Counted from the stretch's first letter, positions 14,622-23,033 are shown. The stretch: DNA of 48,011 bases from an uncultured Bacilli bacterium (GCA_944331895.1 CALVIX010000007.1:1-48011); one strand, 5' to 3'. The notes: generated from the sequence alone by a model not told the origin. Numbers and translations are program-made.

Positions 14622-15542
14622 CTACTTCTTTGTTCTCGTGATGACTCTTAATTTAGCACTCCGTGCCCTTTTATTTTCTGTAATTTCCTTCTCTGTCGGA
14701 ACTATCGTTGCAACGACTTTATATTTCGGTTGATACTCTTCCGGTATCACAGGTAACTTCATTAGTTCTTTTTTCACTGTACTATATGTCTTATATAAAT
14801 TTTTTACAATCTTATCTTCCAAAGAATGAAATGTAATAACGCAAAGTCTTCCATCTATATCGAGACAATCTAGCGCATCTCGTACAGCAATTTCACAAAC
14901 TTCCAATTCTCGATTGACTTCGATTCGAATCGCTTGAAAAACTTTTCGCGCTGGATGCTTCTCACGGCGGTATTTTTCCGGTACCGCGCTTTTGATCAGT
15001 TCAGATAATTCCAACGTTGTTTCAATTGAAGCTTCCTTTCTTTGTCGCTCTATTGCACGTGCGATGGAAGTTGCAAATTTTTCTTCCCCATATTCTTTAA
15101 AAATACAAACGAGATCTTGATAAGAATATGTATTGACTACTTCTTTCGCAGTCAGCAACTGTGATTGATCCATTCTCATATCGAGTGGTGCATCCTGATG
15201 GAAACTAAACCCTCGATCCTTCTCATCCAACTGTGGACTAGAAACGCCAAGATCAAACAAGATCGCATCTACCTTTGTAACGTTTCGCTTTTCCAATTCT
15301 CTTTTCAAATATTGAAAATTACTCTGAATAATTTCAAAATTATCTCCAATCGCTTTTAACCTTTTCTCACTAGAATGAATCGCATCGATATCTTGATCAA
15401 AAGCGTATAAAAAACCTTTTGGAATCCGCTTTAAAATTTCACTACTGTGTCCACCATAGCCTAGAGTACAATCTACTACGATAGAATCTTCTTTTAAATT
15501 CAAGTATGTGAGACATTCTTCTAATAATACACTTTTATGCAT
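14622..15542 (-). CDS. rsmH: 16S rRNA (cytosine1402-N4)-methyltransferase
   Basis: 306 residues. SAM-binding signature VVDCTLGYGGHSSEIL, then FDQD, ILFDLGVSSPQLDEKDRGFSF, HPARKVFQAIRIEVN and VITFHSLEDKIVK, all typical of RsmH/MraW. It methylates N4 of C1402 in the 16S decoding centre. It sits in the standard place between mraZ and ftsL; its SD (TAGGTGAG) begins within the mraZ stop. Confidence 0.98.
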   Translation of the reverse strand: MHKSVLLEECLTYLNLKEDSIVVDCTLGYGGHSSEILKRIPKGFLYAFDQDIDAIHSSEKRLKAIGDNFEIIQSNFQYLKRELEKRNVTKVDAILFDLGVSSPQLDEKDRGFSFHQDAPLDMRMDQSQLLTAKEVVNTYSYQDLVCIFKEYGEEKFATSIARAIERQRKEASIETTLELSELIKSAVPEKYRREKHPARKVFQAIRIEVNRELEVCEIAVRDALDCLDIDGRLCVITFHSLEDKIVKNLYKTYSTVKKELMKLPVIPEEYQPKYKVVATIVPTEKEITENKRARSAKLRVITRTKK

Positions 15543-15553
15543 ATTCTCACCTA

Positions 15554-15985
15554 CTAACCAAGATTTGTAGAGAACAGATTGTCTGCGATATCAGAAAAAT
15601 TTTCTTCATTTTCATTCATAAATGAATTCCATCTTTCGTTACTCCAAATCTCCAAGCGATCATTTACTCCAATAATAATACAATCCTTCTTCAAGTCGGC
15701 ATATTTTACAAGTGGTGTTGCGATGTTAATGCGCCCCTGTTTATCAAATTCGCATTCTGTCGCACCCGAAAGGAAAAATCGCATAAAGTTACGGGCATCT
15801 TTCGTATTAGGTAATTCTTTGTATTTGGCAATAATATTTGTCCATTCTCCCATTGGATAAACGAATAAACATCCGTCAAGCCCTCTTGTTACAACGAACT
15901 TTTCTCCAAGATCATAACGAATCTTTGACGGTATCGTTAATCTTCCTTTGTCATCGATTGTATGATGATATTCTCCCATCAACAT
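15554..15985 (-). CDS. mraZ: Transcriptional regulator MraZ
   Basis: 143 residues, normal length. Two MraZ/AbrB-like half domains: [19 protein letters not shown] with [22 protein letters not shown], and [31 protein letters not shown]. It binds repeats upstream of its own gene and controls the division cluster. The start at 15985 gives the usual MLMGEYHH beginning; the longer frame to 16030 would run through the operator. Confidence 0.97.
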   Translation of the reverse strand: MLMGEYHHTIDDKGRLTIPSKIRYDLGEKFVVTRGLDGCLFVYPMGEWTNIIAKYKELPNTKDARNFMRFFLSGATECEFDKQGRINIATPLVKYADLKKDCIIIGVNDRLEIWSNERWNSFMNENEENFSDIADNLFSTNLG

Positions 15986-15990
15986 AAAAT

Positions 15991-16030
15991 CACCCACTTT
16001 GCTCCACTTTATGCCACCTTGCACCACCAT
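15991..16030 (-). promoter_or_regulatory. Four tandem MraZ boxes
   Basis: Four adjacent 10-bp units at 15991-16000, 16001-16010, 16011-16020 and 16021-16030, each with GTGG at its positions 4-7 on the minus strand; the two nearest the gene begin AAAGTGG. They fill the space between the -10 and the mraZ start, and the first overlaps the probable ribosome-binding region. The AAAGTGG-N3 form with 10-bp period is the one described for Mollicutes. Confidence 0.88.
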
Positions 16031-16057
16031 TTTACCCCGAAACTATCTCTTTGTAAA
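16029..16057 (-). promoter_or_regulatory. mraZ promoter
   Basis: TTTACA at 16057-16052, spacer 17, TAAAAT at 16034-16029 (minus strand), each one base from consensus. The outermost MraZ box abuts the -10, so MraZ binding would interfere with or remodel initiation. Confidence 0.8.
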
Positions 16058-16079
16058 GAGATTTTCCACAAAATTATTA

Positions 16080-16108
16080 AAAAAAAGCTGACAATTTCTG
16101 TCAGTTCT
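16080..16108 (-). terminator. Terminator of the transglutaminase-like lipoprotein gene
   Basis: CTGACA and TGTCAG arms around a short AT loop, followed on the minus strand by T8. It separates the lipoprotein gene from the mraZ promoter. Confidence 0.85.
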
Positions 16109-16139
16109 ATAAAAATGTCTAGTGAATGTCTGGTTCCTT

Positions 16140-17015
16140 CTATTGTAAGTGATATAAATTCTGCATTCGTTTCACATACTCTTGATCTGATTCTCTAAAA
16201 TCTAATTTGTGCTGATCGTAAAAATAATTGCGGTCCGTCGTAATATAATCATCTTTATTCTTTTTACTTACGTCATCGAAAGATGTATCAATATACCAAT
16301 AATTCGTTCCGTCATACCCCATATTCCATGCATGATCCATCGTATTGGAACTTACATATAAAACAGGAATTTCTAATTCACGTAAAACCATGAAATAAGC
16401 TCGAGAATATCCTGAACAATTCGCAAGGCCTAAAAAGAAAGCATCACTTGCTTCATCGTAACCATCGTTTCCACCTTGATTACTATATGTTATTGTCTGT
16501 AATAAATGATCGTGGACAATTCTCATTTGCTCCGAAGGGTCAGTCGTTACGTTGCGAACTTCATCTGCAATTCTTTGTGCATGCATTAGTGCCTCTTCAT
16601 AATAGGAATCCATAATTTCTAAAGTTGATTCTACAGCGCCATGTTTTGCAGAAAATGAAAGAGAAAATCGCGCTGGTATCACTTCATTTAATCTACGTGC
16701 CACCTCATTCATATCTAAGTGAAAATCGATCCACAATAAATTGGTTTGAGACCCATAAATTCCATATGCCTGATAAAAAGCTACAAGTTCATCTATACTT
16801 CCAATATAAAAATATTCTTGTTCATTCTTTTCTACACAAGTAAGAGGTGTACTTTCGTGAATTGGTACTCCAAACACATTAACCATTTGGTAAGCAGTCT
16901 GATCGATCGTGCAAGCATGAGATTCTGTAGTTGGATATTTTTCTAAAGAACAACCGCTCGTTCCCAACATTAAACATAGGGAAGAAATATATGTAATTTT
17001 ATTTTTTATCTTCAT
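16140..17015 (-). CDS. Lipoprotein with transglutaminase-like domain
   Basis: 291 residues. A signal peptide with lipobox (MLGTSGC) anchors it at the outer face of the membrane. The C-terminal half has a transglutaminase-like Cys-His-Asp arrangement: Cys in ANCSGYSRAYFMVL, His in DHAWNMGYDG, Asp in WYIDTSFDD. Such domains act as cysteine peptidases or protein crosslinkers; which applies here cannot be told. Start 17015 has GGAGGGG 5 bases upstream and begins MKIKNK at a proper signal peptide; the ORF start at 17036 lies ahead of that site. It is a single transcription unit ended by the hairpin at 16080-16108. Confidence 0.88.
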   Translation of the reverse strand: MKIKNKITYISSLCLMLGTSGCSLEKYPTTESHACTIDQTAYQMVNVFGVPIHESTPLTCVEKNEQEYFYIGSIDELVAFYQAYGIYGSQTNLLWIDFHLDMNEVARRLNEVIPARFSLSFSAKHGAVESTLEIMDSYYEEALMHAQRIADEVRNVTTDPSEQMRIVHDHLLQTITYSNQGGNDGYDEASDAFFLGLANCSGYSRAYFMVLRELEIPVLYVSSNTMDHAWNMGYDGTNYWYIDTSFDDVSKKNKDDYITTDRNYFYDQHKLDFRESDQEYVKRMQNLYHLQ

Positions 17016-17074
17016 TTTGCCCCTCCAAACACTCATTTATTATAAACATTTTTAGTCGTTTGTCAATCAAAAGA

Positions 17075-17096
17075 AAAAGAGGTTCCCCTCTTTTCA
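17075..17096. terminator. Terminator behind the miniprotein pair
   Basis: AAGAGG (17077-17082) and CCTCTT (17087-17092), with a run of T on the minus side. It closes the two small genes at 17097-17321. Confidence 0.75.
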
Positions 17097-17213
17097 TTAG
17101 ATGATACATGATCCTAGAATAATTGCTAATAAAATATATAATACGATTATTATAATATAATTGCACGTATTATTTCTAGGACAATTATCATTTCCATGAT
17201 TTTGACAAGCCAC
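17097..17213 (-). CDS. YjcZ-like small membrane protein A
   Basis: 38 residues from a GTG start with AGGAGG 8 bases upstream. N-terminal half MACQNHGNDNCPRNNTCN is polar and Cys/Asn-rich, then one hydrophobic segment IIIIVLYILLAIILG. The layout is that of YjcZ/YhjR-type sporulation miniproteins of Bacillota. No biochemical function is known for these. Too short for routine gene calling. Confidence 0.75.
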   Translation of the reverse strand: MACQNHGNDNCPRNNTCNYIIIIVLYILLAIILGSCII

Positions 17214-17237
17214 TTTATTCACCTCCTAGTAAGTCGA

Positions 17238-17321
17238 TTAAATGTATGCTCCTAGTATAATGATAAGTAAAATGAATAAAACTAAAACGATTGCAGCACC
17301 AGATACTCCTGTATTACACAT
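17238..17321 (-). CDS. YjcZ-like small membrane protein B
   Basis: 27 residues: MCNTGVSGAAIVLVLFILLIIILGAYI. AAGGAGG lies 8 bases before the ATG. Almost the whole chain after residue 8 is hydrophobic, ending in GAYI, close to the VLFILLIIVG core of YjcZ proteins. It is the first of a pair with the 38-residue gene 24 bases downstream, and both end at one hairpin. Confidence 0.78.
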   Translation of the reverse strand: MCNTGVSGAAIVLVLFILLIIILGAYI

Positions 17322-17409
17322 AATTCATACCTCCTTTTTGTCTTTTCACATTATCTTATGGAATTTTTACATTTATGTGCTTACTTCTAACTAATTTTGT
17401 TTGGAATTC

Positions 17410-17438
17410 TTGTATTTCCATATATTTTTTGCTAAAAT
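17410..17438 (+). promoter_or_regulatory. prsA promoter
   Basis: Extended -10 TGCTAAAAT (TAAAAT at 17433-17438) with TTGTAT at 17410-17415, spacer 17. It lies 35 bases before the chosen prsA start and AAAGGAG. Confidence 0.65.
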
Positions 17439-17473
17439 ATTAGATGTACTATGAAAGGAGAATGAAAGAGCAC

Positions 17474-18454
17474 ATGAAACAAAAATTACTCGTACTAGGT
17501 TTATGCTCTATTTTATTTTTAACTGCTGGATGCGGACAAGTAGCAAAATTAAAAAATGGACAAGAAGTCGTTGCTAAGTTAGATGGAAAAACAATTACGA
17601 CAGAAGACTTATACGACGAACTAAAAAAACAAGGAGGTTCTAGTGTCTTAATTACTATGATCGATAGCTTTATCGCTAATAAAGAAATCGAAACAGACGA
17701 AACTGCAAAACAATATGCAGAAAGTCAATTAGAACAAACAAAACAATATTATGAATCTGCTGGTCAAGACTTCGAGACTGCTATGAAATCAGCTGGTTAT
17801 AAAAACGAAGCTGAATATAAAGATGTTTTAATCTTAGAATATAAGAAAAACAAAGTTGTAGAAAACTATTTGAAAGAACAATTAACAGATGACGAAATTC
17901 AAAGTTACTATGATACAAACATCTTCGGAGATCTAACTGTAAGACACATTTTAATCTCGCCAGAAGTAACAGATGATATGACAGACGAAGAAAAAGAAAA
18001 AGCTGAAGAAAAAGCGAAAAAAGAAGCCGAAGATATCATTAAAAAATTAAACGACGGTGAAGATTTTGCAGAACTTGCTAAAAAATATTCTGATGACGAA
18101 GGTACAAAAGAAAACGGTGGATTATTAAGTGACTTTTCAAAGGAAAGTGTCGTTTCTGAATTCTGGGATGCATCTTATAAATTAAAAAAGAATGAATATT
18201 CAAAAGAACCTGTAAAAAGTGACTATGGATATCATGTTATTTTAAAAGTAGGATCTAAATCAAAACCAAAATTAGACGAAGTAAAAGATGAAATTAAAAC
18301 GACATTAGTTGAAAATAAATTATCTAACGACACGACATTAAGCGCTAAAACTTGGGCAGATATCAGAAAAAAATATAAATTAGATATTCAAGATTCTGAA
18401 TTAAAATCTGGTTATGACTCTTATGTAGAGGCACAAACAACAGTAACACAATAA
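17474..18454 (+). CDS. prsA: PrsA-type foldase lipoprotein (peptidyl-prolyl isomerase)
   Basis: 326 residues. Lipoprotein signal peptide with cleavage before Cys in FLTAGCGQ, N-terminal SurA-like helical region, then a parvulin (rotamase) domain starting TVRHILISPEV and continuing FAELAKKYSDDEGTKENGG to SDYGYHVILKV, then a C-terminal helix. It helps fold secreted proteins outside the membrane. The frame is open to 17444, but MKQKLLVLGLCSILF is the proper signal-peptide start; AAAGGAG lies 13 bases before it. It stands alone on the plus strand between minus-strand genes. Confidence 0.93.
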   Translation: MKQKLLVLGLCSILFLTAGCGQVAKLKNGQEVVAKLDGKTITTEDLYDELKKQGGSSVLITMIDSFIANKEIETDETAKQYAESQLEQTKQYYESAGQDFETAMKSAGYKNEAEYKDVLILEYKKNKVVENYLKEQLTDDEIQSYYDTNIFGDLTVRHILISPEVTDDMTDEEKEKAEEKAKKEAEDIIKKLNDGEDFAELAKKYSDDEGTKENGGLLSDFSKESVVSEFWDASYKLKKNEYSKEPVKSDYGYHVILKVGSKSKPKLDEVKDEIKTTLVENKLSNDTTLSAKTWADIRKKYKLDIQDSELKSGYDSYVEAQTTVTQ

Positions 18455-18458
18455 CAAA

Positions 18459-18483
18459 AAAGCATGAATTCATGCTTTTTTTG
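18459..18483. terminator. Bidirectional terminator between prsA and truB
   Basis: AAAAAGCATGAA and TTCATGCTTTTTT form a perfect stem with T runs on both strands, serving both convergent genes. Confidence 0.92.
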
Positions 18484-19350
18484 TTATTCCAATATCATTT
18501 TCCAAGGAACCATCATCTGTTCTTCTTCATCAAATTGATAAATCCCTAACACACGACGATCCTTGTTTAAAAAAACTATCTTCTTCTCATTGTATCGATT
18601 CTGGAGTTTCCGACCATTTAATACCATCTCTTCTTCTTTTCCATCCACTATCTTTTGTGGATATATCGATAAAATATCTGCGATCGATTGCAAAGGAGGT
18701 TGGTCTTCCAATTGCTTTAAAGAAACACAATCTTTTAATTCAACTATTCCTTGCTTTGTTCTACAAAGATCACTCATAACACCAATCGTTCCAAGTTCAT
18801 ATGCAATATCGCGAATTAAACTGCGAATATAAGTACCTTTACTCACTTTACATCGTATTTGAAATCGAATCTTCCCATTCTCATGAAAAACTTCAGAAAC
18901 ACGTTCTAAATCGTATATGGTAACCTCTTTTTTCGGAAGTTCTACTTCCTGATGAGATCTTGCATATTCATATAATTTTTTTCCTTTTACTTTGACAGCA
19001 GAGTATTTCGGTACCTCTTGGAGATATGTTTTTTTCATACTCTTTAACACTTGATCAATACGAGTTTGTTCACAATCGACACGCTCTTCTCTCAATATAT
19101 TTCCATCCGTATCAAGAGAATCAGTTTCCACCCCTAATAACACATCTGCAACATATTCTTTTTCTGTAGATGTTAAAAGAGAAACTAATTTCGTTGCTTT
19201 TCCGACACACACAATCAAAACCCCTGTCGCCATAGGATCTAATGTTCCGGTATGCCCTACTTTTCTTGTATGATATATTCTACCTACAATATTTACAATA
19301 TCTCTACTCGTATATCCTTTTTCTTTATTTATTGCAATAACTCCGTTCAT
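18484..19350 (-). CDS. truB: tRNA pseudouridine-55 synthase
   Basis: 288 residues. GVIAINKEKGYTSRDIV and KVGHTGTLDPMATGVLIVCVGKATKL carry the TruB signature with the catalytic Asp in GTLDP; PKYSAVKVKGKKLYEYAR and SKGTYIRSLIRDIAYELG are the other family blocks. It makes pseudouridine 55 in the T loop of tRNAs. The usual C-terminal PUA-like part is short. Single gene, ends at the shared hairpin. Confidence 0.97.
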   Translation of the reverse strand: MNGVIAINKEKGYTSRDIVNIVGRIYHTRKVGHTGTLDPMATGVLIVCVGKATKLVSLLTSTEKEYVADVLLGVETDSLDTDGNILREERVDCEQTRIDQVLKSMKKTYLQEVPKYSAVKVKGKKLYEYARSHQEVELPKKEVTIYDLERVSEVFHENGKIRFQIRCKVSKGTYIRSLIRDIAYELGTIGVMSDLCRTKQGIVELKDCVSLKQLEDQPPLQSIADILSIYPQKIVDGKEEEMVLNGRKLQNRYNEKKIVFLNKDRRVLGIYQFDEEEQMMVPWKMILE

Positions 19351-19383
19351 CTCATCACTTCCAATATTACTATTATATCAAAA

Positions 19384-19405
19384 AAGAATTCCATATGGAA
19401 TTCTT
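19384..19405 (-). terminator. Terminator at the end of the YugP-like gene
   Basis: A perfect 22-bp palindrome (AAGAATTCCAT and its complement) followed by T on the minus strand. It overlaps the stop codon of the metallopeptidase gene at 19404-19406. Confidence 0.8.
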
Positions 19406-20105
19406 AATCACGATCATCACCAAGCATAATCACAAGACGTAATAATGATAAAATCGTCGATATAAAACTTGCTACATATGTAAGAGCAGCTGCTTTTAAC
19501 ATCGCATGAACCTCTTCTTTTTCGCTGTTAGAAATCAAAGATAACTTTTGCAAGTTCTTCTCAGCTCTTTTAGATGCATCAAACTCTACAGGTAATGTCA
19601 CAAGTTGAAACAGTAAAGTAGCTAAAATTACAAGAATACTCAATTTAATGTATCCTGTAATTCCACCAATCAAAGAAACGATTAAACCAAAATATCCAAG
19701 ATAAGTAACTAAATTTACAAAAGGCACTAATGCACTACGAAAGCGCATCATAGGATACTTTTCTTTATCTTGAATCGCATGACCTACCTCGTGTGCCGCA
19801 ACAGCCACAGATGCAACACTAGTTCCGTGAAACACTTCCCGAGAAAGCCGTACTACTTTCCTCCGTGGATCATAGTGATCGGATAACTCTCCTTGTGTTT
19901 CGACAATATAGATATTAGAAAGCCCATGCTCATCTAAAATTTTTCTAGCCACTTCCTGACCAGTTAAATTCCCATCTGTTTTGATTCGTTTACTACGCTG
20001 ATAAGTTCTAGAAATATTGGATTGTGCCCATATAACAACGATAAAGCCTACAATCGCAAGCATTACAGTTAGAATATTTTCATACCCTAATAACATAAAA
20101 TCCAT
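19404..20105 (-). CDS. YugP-type membrane zinc metallopeptidase
   Basis: 233 residues. The zinc site HEVGH lies in VAAHEVGHAIQDKEKY; a Glu further on would be the third ligand. Hydrophobic segments at the N-terminus (MLLGYENILTVMLAIVGFIVVIW), in the middle and at the C-terminus mark an integral membrane protein. The DUF2342-unrelated YugP family (Pfam neutral zinc metallopeptidase 2) has this size and layout; substrates are unknown. It directly follows cysS (12 bases), with AAGGGGA before the ATG. Confidence 0.93.
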   Translation of the reverse strand: MDFMLLGYENILTVMLAIVGFIVVIWAQSNISRTYQRSKRIKTDGNLTGQEVARKILDEHGLSNIYIVETQGELSDHYDPRRKVVRLSREVFHGTSVASVAVAAHEVGHAIQDKEKYPMMRFRSALVPFVNLVTYLGYFGLIVSLIGGITGYIKLSILVILATLLFQLVTLPVEFDASKRAEKNLQKLSLISNSEKEEVHAMLKAAALTYVASFISTILSLLRLVIMLGDDRD

Positions 20106-20117
20106 GTGCTCATCCCC

Positions 20118-21518
20118 TTATTTAATTTCGTATATTGTTCCTTCTCTTGTATCTTTAATCACAACATTTTTACTGAACAATTCATCTCGAATTTGATCTG
20201 CTAAAGTATAATTTTTCGCCTGCTTAGCTTCCTTTCTCTCGTTGATTTTCTCTTCGATCCAAGCAGCGAATGAAGCATCAATTTTTTTCTCTTTTTTCTT
20301 TGTTAAATCTAATGACAACACTTGATCAAATTCTTCGATCAACGCATGCTTTGTCGTATCATTCATATTCTCTTTCAATACATCATATAAAACTGTACAA
20401 GCATTCGCCGTATTCAAATCATTTGAAAGAGCTTCCTTGAACTTCGCGCGAAATACTTCCATCATATCTCGATCTAATTCTTCTCCAGAAACCGGCTCTA
20501 AACTTTGTACGCGATGGTATAATTTATCATACGCTACACGCGCCATATCTAAAGAATCATACGTAAACACCAATTGCTTTCGATAATGTGATTGTAAACA
20601 AAAATAACGATAAATAACAGGTTCATATCCTTTTTCTTTTAATAAAGATAAAGTTAAAAATTCACCTTTTGATTTACTCATCTTTCCAGTCGCATCATTT
20701 AAAAATTCCATATGTACCCAATAGTTACACCATTTATGACCTAAATAACATTCAGACTGAGCAATCTCATTCGTATGATGTGGGAAGATCGCATCGATCG
20801 CCCCACAGTGAATATCTAAATATTCCCCTAGATAAGCAATCGAAATACAAGAACACTCGATATGCCAACCAGGATATCCTCTTCCCCATGGGCTATCCCA
20901 TTGTAATTCTTGACCATCAAACTTCGAGTTTGTAAACCACAACCCAAAATCATTTGGATTCTTTTTAAATTGATCCACTTCGACATCATCGCGTACAGCT
21001 ACCATCAAATCTTCTTTACTTCTACCAGATAATTGATAATAGTTTGAATACTTTTCTGTATCGAAATAGATATTTCCATTTGCCTCATATGCATATCCGT
21101 CCTGTAATAATTTCTTAATCATACGGATATAATCATCGATATGATCCGTCGCTTTACTAATCACATCCGGCTTTTTAATATTTAATTCCTCTATATCTTT
21201 CATGAAAGCGTCCGTATAAAATTGAGCAATCTCAAGTGCTGATTTGTGCTCTCTTTTCGCAGCAACCGCCATCTTATCTTCACCAGAATCCGCATCACTT
21301 ACCAAATGTCCAACATCTGTAATATTCATACATCTCGTTACCGGATAACCTAAATAGCGTAATGTCTTTTCCAAAATATCTTCCGATATGTACGTTCTTA
21401 AATTCCCAATATGCGCATAATTATACACTGTTGGTCCACAAGTATACATCCGCACCATATTTTTATCATGTGGAACAAATTCCTCCAATGATCTTGATAA
21501 CGTATTATATAATTTCAT
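20118..21518 (-). CDS. cysS: Cysteinyl-tRNA synthetase
   Basis: 466 residues, full length. HIGN in YNYAHIGNLRTYI is the HIGH motif, GKMSKSKGEF the KMSKS loop, and Cys in MYTCGPTVY, Cys and His in WHIECSCISIAYLG and HHTNEIAQSE form the zinc site that selects cysteine. The anticodon-binding helical domain follows. It charges tRNA-Cys. It heads a pair with the YugP-like gene; a cysteine-synthase-like gene lies upstream on the same strand. Confidence 0.98.
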   Translation of the reverse strand: MKLYNTLSRSLEEFVPHDKNMVRMYTCGPTVYNYAHIGNLRTYISEDILEKTLRYLGYPVTRCMNITDVGHLVSDADSGEDKMAVAAKREHKSALEIAQFYTDAFMKDIEELNIKKPDVISKATDHIDDYIRMIKKLLQDGYAYEANGNIYFDTEKYSNYYQLSGRSKEDLMVAVRDDVEVDQFKKNPNDFGLWFTNSKFDGQELQWDSPWGRGYPGWHIECSCISIAYLGEYLDIHCGAIDAIFPHHTNEIAQSECYLGHKWCNYWVHMEFLNDATGKMSKSKGEFLTLSLLKEKGYEPVIYRYFCLQSHYRKQLVFTYDSLDMARVAYDKLYHRVQSLEPVSGEELDRDMMEVFRAKFKEALSNDLNTANACTVLYDVLKENMNDTTKHALIEEFDQVLSLDLTKKKEKKIDASFAAWIEEKINERKEAKQAKNYTLADQIRDELFSKNVVIKDTREGTIYEIK

Positions 21519-21603
21519 CCTATCACCTTTTCATTGTCCATATTATAACATAAAACAATCTATAACATCAATCATCCCATGATTTCACAAAATACAACAT
21601 ATT

Positions 21604-22563
21604 TTACACAATTTCATATTCCAATAAAACAATATCGTTAATCCATGGAGAAATAGAAAGATGGTCTATTTTAGACAAATCCGTCGTCAAATATTTCTTA
21701 GCATCATCCGGAAAAATTGTTACAACCGCCTGTTTACATTTTTCTTTTAATAGAACAGCCGATAAAAAATTAGCGCCAGAAGAAATTCCTACCCCAAGTC
21801 CAAGTTTGCTCGCAAGTTGATACGCCATCATCACTGCATCGTCATCGTGAATTAAAACAATATCATCTATGATAGAAGCATCGACAATCTCTGGAATAAA
21901 CTCATCTCCAATCCCTTCGATTTTATGACTATCACTGCCAGTATATCCAGATAATATAGGTAATTCTTTCGGCTCTAATGCGACTATTTTGACATCCTTC
22001 CATGTTTCCTTCAAACGTTTTCCTACTCCCATCAAGGTACCACCTGTACCAATTCCGGATGTAAAGCCTCCAATCGGCTCATGAATTTGTTTTACAATCT
22101 CATACCCTGTCGTCATATAATGTGCTTCTATATTTTTTGCGTTTGAAAATTGATTCGGTCGATATCCATTTATTTTCTTACTCAATTGATCCGCCTGTTC
22201 AATACAAGCTTGAAACCCTCCTTCTTCCTTTGAAATCAGCTTCAGTTCCGCACCATACAATTTCATTAGCTTCTGACGTTCTATACTAACCCAATCAGGC
22301 ATATATATAATCACTGGATGATGTTTTCTCGCACCTAAAGCAGCAAAAGAAATTCCCGTATTTCCACTTGTCGCTTCAATAATCGGCATGTCTTCCTTTA
22401 AAACTCCAGTATCTTCAGCACTCTTAAGTATATATTCTGCAACACGATCTTTAATACTCCCTGTTAAATTATATTGTTCTAGCTTACAATATATTTCATT
22501 CACATGATCATGATAACGATATTTTATTTTCACCATCGGTGTATCACCTATGAAATAATTCAA
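21604..22563 (-). CDS. PLP-dependent cysteine synthase family protein
   Basis: 319 residues, fold type II. The PLP lysine is in LTGSIKDRVA, TSGNTGIS binds the substrate carboxylate, GIGTGGTLMGVG binds the phosphate, and IGDEFIPEI and GISSGAN follow CysK. It probably makes cysteine from O-acetylserine and sulfide, or handles a related beta-replacement. N- and C-termini differ from housekeeping CysK (the end is KYLTTDLSKID then an extra tail), so substrate is open. Start is TTG at 22563 with AGGGGTGA at the right distance. Location just upstream of cysS suits supply of cysteine for charging. Confidence 0.88.
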   Translation of the reverse strand: MNYFIGDTPMVKIKYRYHDHVNEIYCKLEQYNLTGSIKDRVAEYILKSAEDTGVLKEDMPIIEATSGNTGISFAALGARKHHPVIIYMPDWVSIERQKLMKLYGAELKLISKEEGGFQACIEQADQLSKKINGYRPNQFSNAKNIEAHYMTTGYEIVKQIHEPIGGFTSGIGTGGTLMGVGKRLKETWKDVKIVALEPKELPILSGYTGSDSHKIEGIGDEFIPEIVDASIIDDIVLIHDDDAVMMAYQLASKLGLGVGISSGANFLSAVLLKEKCKQAVVTIFPDDAKKYLTTDLSKIDHLSISPWINDIVLLEYEIV

Positions 22564-22638
22564 TATATCACCCCTCTACTATATGTAATTCGAATCTGTC
22601 AAAAAGGTATCAGAACAATGTATTTTTTTCAAATTTTA

Positions 22639-22667
22639 TTGCATAAAATATATTATTATGATATTAT
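22639..22667 (+). promoter_or_regulatory. Promoter of the tRNA pair
   Basis: TTGCAT at 22639-22644, spacer 17, TATTAT at 22662-22667; transcription would begin about 12 bases before the first tRNA. Confidence 0.7.
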
Positions 22668-22686
22668 ATAAGAGCAGTGTTGAATT

Positions 22687-22763
22687 GGACCTTTAGCTCA
22701 GTTGGTTAGAGCATCCGGCTCATAACCGGGCGGTCGATGGTTCGAGTCCATCAAGGTCCACCA
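22687..22763 (+). tRNA. tRNA with CAT anticodon, probably tRNA-Ile2
   Basis: 77 bases including encoded CCA. Acceptor GGACCTT pairs with AAGGTCC, D arm TAGCTCAGTTGGTTAGAGC, anticodon loop CTCATAA on a CCGG/CCGG stem, T arm with GGTTCGAGTCC. It lacks the three G-C pairs of initiator tRNA. The GGACCTTTAGCTCAG beginning is that of the Bacillus tRNA-Ile2, whose C34 is turned to lysidine by TilS to read ATA; elongator Met remains possible. Confidence 0.9.
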
Positions 22764-22771
22764 CTTATAAT

Positions 22772-22856
22772 GCGGGTGTGGCGAAATTGGCAGACGCACT
22801 AGACTTAGGATCTAGCGCCTTACGGCATATGGGTTCAAGTCCCTTCACCCGCACCA
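22772..22856 (+). tRNA. tRNA-Leu (TAG anticodon)
   Basis: 85 bases with encoded CCA. Acceptor GCGGGTG pairs with CACCCGC; anticodon TAG in the loop of ACTTAGGAT; long variable arm (GCGCCTTACGGCAT) as in class II tRNAs; T arm GGGTTCAAGTCCC. It reads CTA and CTG codons. Confidence 0.97.
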
Positions 22857-22865
22857 TTGAAAAAT

Positions 22866-22891
22866 AAACCGTTGTATTTCAACGGTTTTTT
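22866..22891 (+). terminator. Terminator of the tRNA pair
   Basis: AAACCGTTG and CAACGGTTT form a 9-bp stem around a 5-base loop, ending in T. Confidence 0.92.
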
Positions 22892-22962
22892 CGTATTCTA
22901 GCATAATCAGGTACAAATTAAGTACATTTTTATAAAAATGAAAAAAAGTTTATCATAAATTA

Positions 22963-22990
22963 TTGACTCGTGTATCCGATATGATGTAAT
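22963..22990 (+). promoter_or_regulatory. Putative promoter of the 31-codon ORF
   Basis: TTGACT at 22963-22968, spacer 16, TGTAAT at 22985-22990, both one base from consensus. Transcription would start about 35 bases before the small ORF. Confidence 0.5.
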
Positions 22991-23033
22991 TAGTATGCAA
23001 GCAAGATAAATTACTAGAAAAGTTGGATTAAAA

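Noticed and set aside
21519-22686. T-box riboswitch ahead of cysS or the cysteine-synthase-like gene
   Set aside because: The spaces are short (85 and about 120 bases) and contain neither the T-box sequence nor a terminator/antiterminator pair.
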